Below, one piece after another: positions 17,480 through 26,339 of a stretch of 64,000 nucleotides of DNA. A model generated the notes under the pieces. That model was not told where the DNA came from, made no database searches, and saw nothing but the letters and a program-made list of their open reading frames with translations. How positions within the stretch are numbered: position 1 is the stretch's first letter; each line of letters starts with the position of its first letter. Origin of the DNA: an uncultured beta proteobacterium (lineage in GTDB: Bacteria > Pseudomonadota > Gammaproteobacteria > Burkholderiales > Burkholderiaceae); contig CAJASX010000063.1 in the NCBI GenBank assembly GCA_903944725.1, forward strand, positions 1 through 64,000, in the 5' to 3' direction. Both the position numbers and the translations under genes were made by a program.

Positions 17480-17752
17480 CTAACTTAGAGACTGGTTAAT
17501 TTTTTTCATTATGCTGCCGTAGCCACGGACAAAATAGCCCACCATACGCGGTGAAAATGTCATGGCAACTAGCCAATAGAGGCTCCATAAATAACGCCCC
17601 TCAGAAATGCCAAAGCACCCCATACCAATAAAGAATAAGAGGATTAATTTTCTGCCAATTCCTGGGGGTAGCCAGCGCCTAAACAAGGCGGGAGTCTTTG
17701 GGCTAACGACTACATTCTCAGTAAAATTCTCGCTGTCTGGCTTTTCATTCAT
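17480..17752 (-). CDS. Small membrane protein of unknown function
   Basis: 90 residues: a polar N-terminal third, then PPGIGRKLILLFFIGMGCFG and a second hydrophobic segment around 55-72, ending in a basic tail. No family recognised. The ATG at 17752 has no adjacent ribosome binding site. A six-codon open frame at 17749-17769, preceded by GGAGGG, ends in a TGA that overlaps this ATG and could couple translation. The frame stays open upstream but contains no standard start. It is divergent from the PIF1-like gene. Confidence 0.6.
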   Translation of the reverse strand: MNEKPDSENFTENVVVSPKTPALFRRWLPPGIGRKLILLFFIGMGCFGISEGRYLWSLYWLVAMTFSPRMVGYFVRGYGSIMKKINQSLS

Positions 17753-17827
17753 TTTAGAATTAATCTCATTGAAGTAATCCCTCCATCTTATCTGAAGCGC
17801 ATCTTTTGGGGTGTTATTGTTGCAACT

Positions 17828-19156
17828 ATGGCAAAGGTCGAAAACACAGATATTGAAATTACTCCTGAATATGAGGCAGTATTTGAGGCTATTGAACGTG
17901 GTGACCCCTATATTTTTGTCAGTGGTAAGGCTGGCACAGGCAAGACAACATTAATTGGCTATTTACGAGAAAACCTTACCGGCAATGTAGTTGTCTTAGC
18001 GCCTACAGGGGTAGCTGCATTACAGGTACGCGGTGTAACTATCCACTCTTTTTTTCGCTTTCCGCCTAGATTGATATTTCCAGAAGAGGATATTAAGGTT
18101 GTACGCGATAAGCGCTTATACGAGGGGATGCGTTTATTGATCATTGATGAAATTTCAATGGTTCGGGCTGACATGATAGATGCGATGGATTTATTTTTAC
18201 GCGCTAACGGGCCAAAGCGGGGAGAGCCATTTGGTGGAATACAAATTATTTTTGTTGGTGATTTATTTCAATTACCCCCGGTAGTTCGTAATGAGGATAT
18301 GGAAATATTACGTGAACGTGGTTATGAAGGAGCTTACTTTTTTTGTGCTATGGTCTTGCATCGTAAAGCTGTAACGATGATTGAGTTGCAAAAAATATTT
18401 CGCCAAAAAGATGGTGAATTTACGCAGATGTTAAATCGAATTCGGCTCAATGAAGATATTGAGTCGACCTTAGAGCAGCTTAATTCTCAATGCTACACAT
18501 CAGTCGCAGGGATTGATCAAGATCTTGATCCATTAAGTATTACGCTGACCACTACCAATGCGCGTGCAGACCAAATTAATAGTAGTGAACTTTTAGCAAT
18601 TACTTCACCAGCAAAAACCTATCTTGGTAAATTAGATGGAAAGTTTAATATTGATGAACGTAATTTACCTTCGCCGCTAAACTTAGCATTAAAGATTGGC
18701 GCTAAAGTCATGTTTACCGCCAATGACAAAGAGTTCCCCAAGAAATGGGTCAATGGCAGTATTGGGGTGGTAAAAGAATTATTAAGTAATACTGTCAAAG
18801 TAGAAGTACAAAGTGGACCATATACAAATATAGTAGAAGTGAAACCATTTGACTGGGAATCTTATCAATACGAGATCGAGATGATGTCGGGCAAAATTAG
18901 ACCAAATGTAGTGGGTAGCTATACCCAAATTCCATTAATGTTGGCATGGGCTGTTACGATTCATAAAAGTCAGGGCAAAACTTTAGATAAGGTAAAGGTA
19001 GATCTTTCCTCGGGTACTTTTGCTTCTGGTCAGGTATATGTTGCCTTAAGTCGTTGTCGATCAATTGAGGGTATTCGTTTGCAAAAACCGATTCAAGTAC
19101 GTGATGTTCAATGTGACCCTGAAATTAAGCGTTTTTATGTTGCATGTTTAAGCTAG
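17828..19156 (+). CDS. PIF1/Dda-like superfamily 1 DNA helicase
   Basis: 442-residue ATP-dependent helicase of the PIF1-like group. Walker A is GKAGTGKT at residues 33-40, followed by VLAPTGVAALQVRG (motif Ia), LLIIDEISM with the Walker B Asp-Glu at 107-108, GDLFQLPPV (motif III), ELQKIFRQKD (motif IV region) and the C-terminal VTIHKSQGKTLDKV and YVALSRCRS, typical of PIF1/RecD2 motifs V-VI. Bacterial PIF1 relatives unwind G-quadruplexes and RNA-DNA hybrids; its role here is not known. The ATG at 17828 has no good ribosome binding site. It leads a plus-strand array with the pore-loop protein 25 bases downstream. Confidence 0.88.
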   Translation: MAKVENTDIEITPEYEAVFEAIERGDPYIFVSGKAGTGKTTLIGYLRENLTGNVVVLAPTGVAALQVRGVTIHSFFRFPPRLIFPEEDIKVVRDKRLYEGMRLLIIDEISMVRADMIDAMDLFLRANGPKRGEPFGGIQIIFVGDLFQLPPVVRNEDMEILRERGYEGAYFFCAMVLHRKAVTMIELQKIFRQKDGEFTQMLNRIRLNEDIESTLEQLNSQCYTSVAGIDQDLDPLSITLTTTNARADQINSSELLAITSPAKTYLGKLDGKFNIDERNLPSPLNLALKIGAKVMFTANDKEFPKKWVNGSIGVVKELLSNTVKVEVQSGPYTNIVEVKPFDWESYQYEIEMMSGKIRPNVVGSYTQIPLMLAWAVTIHKSQGKTLDKVKVDLSSGTFASGQVYVALSRCRSIEGIRLQKPIQVRDVQCDPEIKRFYVACLS

Positions 19157-19180
19157 CGTAGCATTTGAGATAATTAATCA

Positions 19181-19666
19181 ATGACATCAATCCGCCTTGA
19201 TTTAGAGCATTTTTCCTTTACAGATTTAGCGATTCAATCTGCTTATGGCTTGGCGGGTCTAGTCTTCATCTTGTTATTTCATGGAATTACGATTAACTTT
19301 ATATTAATGCGATTTAATAAAATTACTAAATTAGATTTTGTCAGTGAAAAATTCAATTTAGTATTATTTCATTTCTATCTATCATTTGCGTTTATTGCCT
19401 TAATTCATATTATTGAAGTGATTCTTTGGGCTCTAATGTTGTTGGTCTTGGGTTTAGTGCTAAGCCCAATAGAAGCAATTTTATTTGCTGGCAGTACCTA
19501 CACCACCATTGGTTTTATCAGTAATATCATGCCTTTTGAATGGAAAGTATTGCCGCTTTTCATTGCCTTTTCGGGTTTATTCTCTGTGGCCTGGACTACT
19601 TCCATCATGATTGGCATGACGAATATTTATCGAGATGCGTGGCTTAAAAAGCGCACAGATTTGTAA
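19181..19666 (+). CDS. Ion-channel-like membrane protein with pore-loop motif
   Basis: 161 residues with an N-terminal helix (about 20-45), a second helix (about 62-92), a re-entrant region GSTYTTIGF (about 104-112) and a last helix (about 122-147). This TM-pore-TM order resembles two-TM potassium channels (Ion_trans_2), but the selectivity filter reads TTIGF rather than TVGYG, so ion preference is uncertain. No regulatory domain (RCK) is attached. The stop overlaps the AtuA gene start (TAATG), indicating translational coupling, though a functional link is unclear. Confidence 0.7.
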   Translation: MTSIRLDLEHFSFTDLAIQSAYGLAGLVFILLFHGITINFILMRFNKITKLDFVSEKFNLVLFHFYLSFAFIALIHIIEVILWALMLLVLGLVLSPIEAILFAGSTYTTIGFISNIMPFEWKVLPLFIAFSGLFSVAWTTSIMIGMTNIYRDAWLKKRTDL

Positions 19667-21030
19667 TGGCTATTTTTGCTGTGGGCTGCGGCGCTGGTTT
19701 TTCTGGTGATCGCACTGATGCAGCTGCGCCAGTTGTGAAAACCTTAATCGAGGGGGGTGGACCCGCAGCCATCATTTTTGAGAACTTAGCCGAAAGAACT
19801 TTAGCTAGTCATCAATTAACTAAGCGGATTAATGCACAATTAGGCTACGAGCCTTTATTAGAGCTAGAGTTAGAACCCATTTTGGCCGACTGTCTGCTCA
19901 ACCAGATTACTATTGTTGGTAATTTTGGAGCAGCGAACCCAGAGGGGGCTGCCAAAGTAATTCAAGCCCTAGCAAAACGACTGGGTTTGCCAAGCCCAAG
20001 AATTGCCATTGTGGTTGGCGATAGTTTGGCTGGTGAAGCAGCAAATGTTTTGTTACACCAGCATTTAGGCGAACAGTTTGATCAAGTTAATTTTGTGTGT
20101 GCAAATGCATACCAAGGAGCCCGTGAAATTGCTGATGCGATTTTGGCAGGAGCACAAATTGTCGTAACTGGCCGCGTTGCCGATCCATCGCTTACTCTAG
20201 GGCCCGCAATGGCATTTTTTGGCTGGAGTGACGATAATTGGCATGCGCTTGCCGGCGCAACGATGGCAGGGCACTTGCTCGAATGCGGCGCGCAAGTGAC
20301 TGGCGGTTACTTTGCCGACCCTGGGCTAAAGGATGTACCTGAGATTCACAATATTGGTTTTCCGATTGCTGAAATTGAGTTTGATGGTAGCTGCATTATT
20401 ACTAAAGCAAACAATACTGGCGGCTTAGTCAATGCTCGTACTGTAAAAGAACAACTGCTCTATGAATTACATGACCCTGCAGCTTACATTACCCCTGATG
20501 TGGTAGCTGACATTACCAATGCTACGGTAACTGAGATTGCCCCGAATCGAGTGCGCTTATCTGGGGTAATTGGTCATCCTCGCACCAATACTTTGAAAAC
20601 TAATATTTTCTTTGATGGTGGTTGGTTTGGTGAGGGAGAGATTTCTTACGCTGGCCCCAATGCCGAAGGCCGAGCAAGGCTTGCAATGGAAATGCTCCAA
20701 AAACGCCTTGGCCCTGCGATGAAATTACGTTTTGATTTAATTGGCATCAACAGTATTTTTGGCGATGATGCTAATACGCTCCTAAGTAGCGCCTTAAATA
20801 TGTCAAGGCAAAGTGAGAGTGTTGATGTGCGTTTGCGAGTTGCAGGTCAACACCATGAGCTTAAAATAATTGATTTACTCTTGCGTGAAGTGACGGCTCT
20901 TTGGACTGGCGGACCGGCAGGTGGCGGCGGGGTGCGCGTAGCAAAAAGGCAAAGGCTCGCTACCCAATCTTGCTTAATTGAACGCAAGCAATTGCCCGCA
21001 GCCTTTTATTTTTTGCCAAACGAGTCATGA
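19666..21030 (+). CDS. AtuA family protein (DUF1446)
   Basis: 454 residues of the acyclic terpene utilisation AtuA family. Seen: VGCGAGFSGDRTDAAAPVV at the N-terminus, NFGAANPEGAAKVI, VVTGRVADPSLTLGPA (about 165-180), LECGAQVTGGYFADPG and AGGGGVRVAKRQ near the C-terminus. In Pseudomonas AtuA lies in the citronellol/geranyl-CoA catabolic cluster, but no geranyl-CoA carboxylase is nearby here, so the substrate may differ. The enzymatic activity of the family is not established. The ATG overlaps the upstream stop, and the small AtuA-like gene overlaps its end by four bases. Confidence 0.88.
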   Translation: MAIFAVGCGAGFSGDRTDAAAPVVKTLIEGGGPAAIIFENLAERTLASHQLTKRINAQLGYEPLLELELEPILADCLLNQITIVGNFGAANPEGAAKVIQALAKRLGLPSPRIAIVVGDSLAGEAANVLLHQHLGEQFDQVNFVCANAYQGAREIADAILAGAQIVVTGRVADPSLTLGPAMAFFGWSDDNWHALAGATMAGHLLECGAQVTGGYFADPGLKDVPEIHNIGFPIAEIEFDGSCIITKANNTGGLVNARTVKEQLLYELHDPAAYITPDVVADITNATVTEIAPNRVRLSGVIGHPRTNTLKTNIFFDGGWFGEGEISYAGPNAEGRARLAMEMLQKRLGPAMKLRFDLIGINSIFGDDANTLLSSALNMSRQSESVDVRLRVAGQHHELKIIDLLLREVTALWTGGPAGGGGVRVAKRQRLATQSCLIERKQLPAAFYFLPNES

Positions 21031-21344
21031 CAACCATTTCTTTATATGAATTAGCGCATGCGCGCACTGGCGATAAGGGAAATTGTGCCAATATTAGCCT
21101 TATTGCCTATCTACCTGAAGATTATGCGTGGCTGGTAGAGCAAGTAACTGCAGAGCGGGTTGCCGCGCAGTTTGCCCATCGTAAACCGACTAAAGTAGTC
21201 CGCTATTTACTGCCTAAGCTGGGGGCGATGAACTTTGTACTCGATGGGGCATTAGATGGTGGGGTAAATGATGCTTTAAATTTAGATATGCACGGTAAAG
21301 CGCTATCATTTCATTTACTTGCAATGCAAATTGATTCAAAATAA
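21027..21344 (+). CDS. AtuA-like small domain protein
   Basis: 105 residues matching the ferredoxin-fold domain that is often fused to the C-terminus of AtuA proteins: ELAHARTGDKGNCANISLIAY and RYLLPKLGAMNFVLDGALDGG are the family's conserved blocks. Here it is a separate gene whose ATG overlaps the AtuA stop (ATGA). The two probably form one functional unit of unknown chemistry. Confidence 0.88.
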   Translation: MTTISLYELAHARTGDKGNCANISLIAYLPEDYAWLVEQVTAERVAAQFAHRKPTKVVRYLLPKLGAMNFVLDGALDGGVNDALNLDMHGKALSFHLLAMQIDSK

Positions 21345-21374
21345 ACGATTAATTAAAAAAAAGAAGGAAGAGAT

Positions 21375-22388
21375 ATGTTAGAGACCAAAGCAAACTTATT
21401 TATACATTTGACTATTTTTATAACCCGTATTGGGGTTGTAGTTGGACTAGCTATTTCAGCTCAATTTGCCTATGCGCAAAATGTGGCCCAAAACTACCCT
21501 AATAAACCTATTAAAGCGATTGTGCCATTTGCCGCTGGCAGCGCTACTGATCAAATTGGGCGTGCTTTTACTGCCAAAATGTCAGAGATTTTGGGGCAAC
21601 CAATTGTGATTGAAAATAAGCCAGGAGTAAATGGGATGCTGGGGGCTGAAGCTGTAGCTAAGGCTGATCCTGATGGCTACACCATTTTAATTGGCACAAA
21701 TAGTACCAATGCAGCACTAAAAAGTTTAATGAAAAAATTGCCCTATGATCAAGATACTGCATTTGAGGCGATAGGTTTCATGGGCGAAGTACCGCTGATT
21801 GTGACAATTAATAATGAGATCCCTGCTAAAACACTGAAAGAGTTTATTCAAATTGCTAAAGATTCTCCTGGCAAAGTCACTTTTGCTAGTGCTAGCACTT
21901 CCCAGTTGGTCTCAAGCTCAGTTTTGGCTTCGATGACAGGCGTGAAAATGACTAATGTTCCTTATAAAAGCGGCCCTAATGCCATGACTGATTTGATTGG
22001 CGGTCAAGTAACGATGTTTACTGCTGACTTTGCAGTAACATTGCCCCAAGTTCAGGCAGGAAAAATTCGCGGCTTAGCGGTAACTTCATTAAAGCGCTCT
22101 AAAGCTATTCCTGAATTGCCAACCGTAAATGAAGCCTTAGGCATTAAAGGCTATGAAATTATTGCTTACTTTGCCGCTTATGCTCCAGCTAAAACTCCGC
22201 CAGCAATTATTCAAAAGCTAAATGAGGCTTTAAATCAAACTGCACGTAACAAGGAAATTCAAGAACGTTTTGCTTCATTAGGTTTTGAGGTTGAACCAGG
22301 CCCACCGTCTGCCTTGGCTAAGCGCAATGCACTTGAAACGATTAAGTGGGCTAAGGCCATTAAAGATGCTGGAATTGAGCAGCAGTAA
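21375..22388 (+). CDS. TctC/Bug family periplasmic solute-binding protein
   Basis: 337 residues. A hydrophobic N-terminal segment ending FAYAQNV is a signal peptide. The mature part begins with the Bug signature YPNKPIKAIVPFAAGSATDQIGR, and later GQPIVIENKPGVNGMLGAEAVAKADPDGY. Bug proteins bind small carboxylates or amides for tripartite tricarboxylate transporters, but no TctA/TctB membrane genes are present. AAGGAAG precedes the ATG. Position directly behind the AtuA pair suggests it may capture that pathway's substrate. Confidence 0.92.
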   Translation: MLETKANLFIHLTIFITRIGVVVGLAISAQFAYAQNVAQNYPNKPIKAIVPFAAGSATDQIGRAFTAKMSEILGQPIVIENKPGVNGMLGAEAVAKADPDGYTILIGTNSTNAALKSLMKKLPYDQDTAFEAIGFMGEVPLIVTINNEIPAKTLKEFIQIAKDSPGKVTFASASTSQLVSSSVLASMTGVKMTNVPYKSGPNAMTDLIGGQVTMFTADFAVTLPQVQAGKIRGLAVTSLKRSKAIPELPTVNEALGIKGYEIIAYFAAYAPAKTPPAIIQKLNEALNQTARNKEIQERFASLGFEVEPGPPSALAKRNALETIKWAKAIKDAGIEQQ

Positions 22389-22412
22389 GATTTTTTTTTA
22401 AGTATTTTATGG

Positions 22413-22922
22413 CTAGGCTTCACTTGACTCTTTGAGTAGTCGAAAAATTTCTCGATAGGATTTAGGCGGCTTGTTAAGCTCTTTTTCTTTGCGGGCACTA
22501 CGGATTAAATTTCGCATAGTTTGAATTTCTAAAGCTGGATAGAGCTCAATTAGCTTAGTTAATGCGCTGTCATCGGCAATCAGTTTGTCGCGCATCGCTT
22601 CGAAGCGATGCATTTTTGCGGTCTCGGCACGACTAAGCCCCTGAATTGCGTCCAGGCGTAATTGAATGGCGGCAATATCAGCCTTATCTAAAAAGCGCAT
22701 CAACTTACCTAAATGCTGTTTGTGTCTTTTGATCGCCCCAAAAGTCTTGATCTTTTTAGTTTCAGCAATTTCAGCGCGTAGGCTATCTTCGATCGGAATG
22801 CTATTTAGGGCATCACTACTGAGCTCGGATAGTACCTCAGCCAATTTTTGACGTTGGGTCATTTGGCGTTTGAGCTCGGATTTGCTGGGTCCTAGGTCTT
22901 CTTCATCTACTTTAATAATCAT
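22413..22922 (-). CDS. darP: Ribosome maturation protein DarP (YjgA, DUF615)
   Basis: 169 residues, highly charged and helical, matching YjgA/DarP, a late 50S assembly factor. Seen: PSKSELKRQMTQRQKLAEVL at the start, FGAIKRHKQHLGKLMR in the middle and YREIFRLLKE at the end. It converges on the AtuA-linked Bug gene (24-base gap) and is divergent from the next Bug gene. Confidence 0.92.
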   Translation of the reverse strand: MIIKVDEEDLGPSKSELKRQMTQRQKLAEVLSELSSDALNSIPIEDSLRAEIAETKKIKTFGAIKRHKQHLGKLMRFLDKADIAAIQLRLDAIQGLSRAETAKMHRFEAMRDKLIADDSALTKLIELYPALEIQTMRNLIRSARKEKELNKPPKSYREIFRLLKESSEA

Positions 22923-22969
22923 TACTCATTTTAACCATCCAATACAATTTTTTAGGTAAGATAGTAGCT

Positions 22970-23953
22970 ATGAAGAAAATCTACTCCTTGCGATCATTAC
23001 TCTGCGCTTTGCTCACCAGTCTTAGCTTAGGGCTTTCTGTCAATGTTCAAGCAGCTTTTCCTGATAAACCCATCAAAATTGTGATTGGTTTTCCAGCTGG
23101 CGGTCCTTTAGACACGCATATTCGACTCTTAACCGACAAGTTACAGAGTATCTTGGGGCAGCCCGTTTTAGTAGATTACAAGGCGGGAGCAGGGGGAACG
23201 GTAGGTGCGCTTTTCGTGGCCCAAGCATCAGCGGATGGCTATACTTTATTGCTTGCTAATACCGGTACGATGGTCATTAATCCTGCGGTGTATACCCCTC
23301 CACCTTATATTCTCTTAACTGATTTTCAGCCAGTAGCTCGCACAGCGCAACAAGCGCTTGGCTTAATTGTGAATAACGAAGTACCTGTCAAAACCCTAAA
23401 GGAATTCATCGCTTACGCCAAGGCCAATCCTGGCAAGCTTAATTATGGCTCTGCAGGTAATGGTGGCATTTCTCATTTGGTTCCTGAAATGCTTAAACAT
23501 GAAACTGGCATTAATATTGTGCACATTCCATTTAAAGGTAGCGCGCCTGCCTTTACTGATTTAATGGCTGGACATGTGCAATTTATGGCAGAATCAATTC
23601 CGCAAGTGGCCAATTATGCTAAGCAAGGCAAACTTAAAGTGTTGGCAGTAACCAGTAAAATAAGAAATATAGCGCTACCCGATGTGCCAACTGTAATTGA
23701 AACAGGTGTTGCTAACTTAGAAGTAGTGGGTTTTTATGGGATGCTTGCACCTCGTAACACTCCCCCTGATGTTATTCAAAAACTCAGTAATGCATTTAAG
23801 CAAACCCTTGAAACCCCCGCGATTCAGGAGCGCATGATTACACAGGGGGCCGACCCTGCCTTTTTGAGTGCTGAGCAATTCACTAAATTTTTGCAGAGTG
23901 AAACACCCCGCTGGGCAAAGGCAGTAAAACAGGCGGGTGCAAAGTTAGATTAA
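22970..23953 (+). CDS. TctC/Bug family periplasmic solute-binding protein
   Basis: 327 residues with a classical signal peptide (LLCALLTSLSLGLSVNVQA, cleavage before AFPDKPIK). The mature domain shows IKIVIGFPAGGPLDTHIRLL, LVDYKAGAGGTVGALFVAQ and, later, LPDVPTVIETGV, the usual Bug blocks. The loop normally carrying ligand-contacting residues after PAGGP differs from the other three Bug proteins here, so a different ligand is likely. It is a single gene divergent from darP and converging on the MscS gene with two bases between stops. Confidence 0.92.
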   Translation: MKKIYSLRSLLCALLTSLSLGLSVNVQAAFPDKPIKIVIGFPAGGPLDTHIRLLTDKLQSILGQPVLVDYKAGAGGTVGALFVAQASADGYTLLLANTGTMVINPAVYTPPPYILLTDFQPVARTAQQALGLIVNNEVPVKTLKEFIAYAKANPGKLNYGSAGNGGISHLVPEMLKHETGINIVHIPFKGSAPAFTDLMAGHVQFMAESIPQVANYAKQGKLKVLAVTSKIRNIALPDVPTVIETGVANLEVVGFYGMLAPRNTPPDVIQKLSNAFKQTLETPAIQERMITQGADPAFLSAEQFTKFLQSETPRWAKAVKQAGAKLD

Positions 23954-23955
23954 GT

Positions 23956-24780
23956 CTATTGATTAATTAATAGATTTTGGCCCGTCATTTTTGGGGCAAA
24001 GCCAGCTGTTTCTAAAGTTTCTAGAATCACTTTGTTAGTTGCAAAGTGAACAGGCGTGTAATCAAATGCACTACAGCAAGGACGAACGACTAAAACTGGG
24101 CCAACCAAATTCAGATCACCAATATCAATCACCACCGCTGGGTTAGATAGTACGCCCGGTATAGCGGCTACTTTTTCGCGTAGTAAAGCAATGGCGGCTT
24201 GATAGTCTACCCCGCTGGTAAGTTGCACCCTAAGATTTAAACGCCGATAAGAATTACTACTAAAGTTTTGAATTGTGTCACCAAAAATTTTATTATTTCC
24301 AACCAGGGTTGCGACGTTATCAGATGTTGTGATGGTAGTAGAGAAGAGGCCAATTTGGGTAATATTGCCATTAATTCCGCCCGCAATCACAAAGTCACCA
24401 ACTTTGAATGGGCGCAGCACAATGAGAAAAATACCTGCCGCTAAGTTTGCCAGCAGCCCAGCCCAAGCAGCGCCGATAGTAATACCAAGCGTGGCAAATA
24501 ATGCGGCAAAGCTAGTAGTTTGTAAACCAAAATTACCTAAGATACCTATAATAAGTAGGATATTGAGAGTGACCGCAATAGCTGCGACAACATAATTTTC
24601 AAGAGTGGGGTCTAGCACCCGTTTTTCCATCCATGCGCGCACTAATTTGATGGTAAATTGAATTAGAGCTCGCCCAATAAACCAAATTAAAAGCGCTGCA
24701 ATAATTTTTAGGCCAATATCTGTTACTGCGCTTAGGATAATATTTTGTATGCGAGTGAAATCGATTTCAGGTAAGGTCAT
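23956..24780 (-). CDS. Small-conductance mechanosensitive channel (MscS family)
   Basis: 274 residues with three N-terminal membrane helices (about 18-40, 60-82, 90-120). The pore-lining helix and beta domain read GAAWAGLLANLAAGIFLIVL then RPFKVGDFVIAGGINGNI, followed by the C-terminal soluble part (NFSSNSYRRLNLRV). This is the standard MscS architecture for releasing solutes on osmotic downshock. The pore helix is Ala/Gly-rich as expected. It follows the DUF4239 membrane gene with almost no gap and probably shares its transcript. Confidence 0.92.
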   Translation of the reverse strand: MTLPEIDFTRIQNIILSAVTDIGLKIIAALLIWFIGRALIQFTIKLVRAWMEKRVLDPTLENYVVAAIAVTLNILLIIGILGNFGLQTTSFAALFATLGITIGAAWAGLLANLAAGIFLIVLRPFKVGDFVIAGGINGNITQIGLFSTTITTSDNVATLVGNNKIFGDTIQNFSSNSYRRLNLRVQLTSGVDYQAAIALLREKVAAIPGVLSNPAVVIDIGDLNLVGPVLVVRPCCSAFDYTPVHFATNKVILETLETAGFAPKMTGQNLLINQ

Positions 24781-24782
24781 AA

Positions 24783-25559
24783 TTAAGGTTTATTGAGTTG
24801 CAGATCTAGGCTAATTAAATTAACGGGAATAACTTTAATGACACCATGCCGAGGACCATCAATATCAGCAATCAGAAAAAATGAAACTGAGACGACTAAT
24901 GGAATCGATAAAAAAAGTGTGCGGTTGGCTTTAAAGCTATTGGCACTTAACCCCACAGCGATACTTGCAAAAATAGCGATAATAAATAATAAAGCCCAAG
25001 CAGGAGATGGAATGCGATTGAGCCACGCAGCTTGGGTATAGCTAGCAGAATTAATCACATCATTCATACCGGCTGCTACTAAAGCATTAATTGGGGTTTG
25101 CTGCGTTTTCACTACGGGCAAAATCGTAGCCCAGAGCACACCTTGTTGGATCTCTAAATTAGTATCTAATTTTTGGATTTCAGCTAAATTAATTGCTTGA
25201 TATTCGGCAATACGATATTGTAAATATTTTTTAAGATGCAATTTTGTTGCTGTAGCATCAACTGTAGGCAACAAATCGGCGCGCAGATATTGGGTGCCAA
25301 TTGCATTGGCCTCAGCCTCTTCGTAAAGTTTGCGTTGGTCATAGCGGTTAATGGCCATTGAAAAAGTAAAGCTGATCATCAGTGCCATTAGCGTTAAGGT
25401 AGCGTTTTGGACGATAGTGGCATCGGCAGTACTTTGCGGATTTCGCTTAAATTCAATGCGTCGCAGAGCGGCACCTAGTGAAACTGCGGCTGATAGCACT
25501 GTAAAGGTGATGAGCAGTACCCATAGTGGATGGTCAAGAATAGGCCGGATCAGATTCAT
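24783..25559 (-). CDS. DUF4239 (bestrophin-like) membrane protein
   Basis: 258 residues with two N-terminal helices (about 10-30 and 48-68), a central soluble helical region and two or three C-terminal helices (about 185-235). It resembles the DUF4239/bestrophin-like group; TLMALMISFTFSMAINRYDQR is typical. Function unknown. I chose ATG 25559 (MNLIRPILDHPLW); a TTG at 25613 would add 18 residues unlike a natural N-terminus. The stop lies just before the MscS start. Confidence 0.72.
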   Translation of the reverse strand: MNLIRPILDHPLWVLLITFTVLSAAVSLGAALRRIEFKRNPQSTADATIVQNATLTLMALMISFTFSMAINRYDQRKLYEEAEANAIGTQYLRADLLPTVDATATKLHLKKYLQYRIAEYQAINLAEIQKLDTNLEIQQGVLWATILPVVKTQQTPINALVAAGMNDVINSASYTQAAWLNRIPSPAWALLFIIAIFASIAVGLSANSFKANRTLFLSIPLVVSVSFFLIADIDGPRHGVIKVIPVNLISLDLQLNKP

Positions 25560-25627
25560 AGGTGCATTATAGAAGTTTACTTTTTTGTTGGCAGTAATGA
25601 AGGGGAGTAGCAATTAGCTTTTAATAA

Positions 25628-25659
25628 AAAAAGCCGCTGGCATTAATCAGCGGCTTTTT
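25628..25659. terminator. Bidirectional rho-independent terminator
   Basis: AAAAAGCCGCTG (25628-25639), an 8-base loop and CAGCGGCTTTTT (25648-25659) form a 12-bp stem with A/T tails on both sides. It lies 39 bases beyond the YceI stop on the minus strand, so it closes the cytochrome b561-YceI-YceI transcript upstream of the DUF4239 gene. Confidence 0.9.
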
Positions 25660-25697
25660 GTTGCTTACCATTCAATGGGTAGGTTTTAGTTGCGCTC

Positions 25698-26291
25698 TTA
25701 AGAGCCTTTTTTTGCCTCAATGGCAATTCTAATTGTGACATCATCGCCAACTGCAGGTACATTTTTCCCCATATTAAATTCTGAGCGTTTTACTTTGGCG
25801 ATTGCATTTGCCCCGCAAAAATCAACCCCAAACATCGGATGTTTTTTGCAGTCAAAGTTAGTGACCTCAAGCGTTACAGGTTTGCTGACGCCTTTTAAAG
25901 TAAGCGTGCCCTGCATACCCGTTACTTTATCTCCTGAGAAAGTAAACTTATCGGCTTTAAAGATTGCGGTTGGAAACTGTGTAGTTGATAAATAGTCTTC
26001 AGCTTGAATATGGCTATTAAATACGCTAGAGCTAGTATCAACTGACTTAGTATCGATCGTAATATCTGCCTTACCGGTTTTTGCGGTTGGGTCAATAGTG
26101 ATGGTGCCACTGACAGTATTAAAACGACTAGTTTGATTAGATAAACCAAGATGGTTATAAGAAAACTCTGCAAAGGTATGATTTGCTTCAGTGGTGTACG
26201 TTTCGGGAGCAGCACTAACATGCATACCTAGACCTAGGCCAACTGCTAAGCCAAGAGCGGTTAAAGACTTACTATATAAAGTTACTTTCAT
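25698..26291 (-). CDS. YceI family periplasmic protein
   Basis: 197 residues: signal peptide ending HVSAAPETY, then a YceI lipocalin-like beta barrel (TTEANHTFAEFSYNHLGLSNQTSRF, GTLTLKGVSKPVTLEVTNF). YceI proteins bind polyisoprenoid lipids and are often paired with cytochrome b561. Two cysteines in NFDCKKHPMFGVDFCGANA may form a disulfide. It is the last gene of a three-gene minus-strand unit. Confidence 0.93.
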   Translation of the reverse strand: MKVTLYSKSLTALGLAVGLGLGMHVSAAPETYTTEANHTFAEFSYNHLGLSNQTSRFNTVSGTITIDPTAKTGKADITIDTKSVDTSSSVFNSHIQAEDYLSTTQFPTAIFKADKFTFSGDKVTGMQGTLTLKGVSKPVTLEVTNFDCKKHPMFGVDFCGANAIAKVKRSEFNMGKNVPAVGDDVTIRIAIEAKKGS

Positions 26292-26339
26292 TGATTTCTC
26301 CGTGGTTAATTTAATTAATGATGTTACAGACTTGATAGA

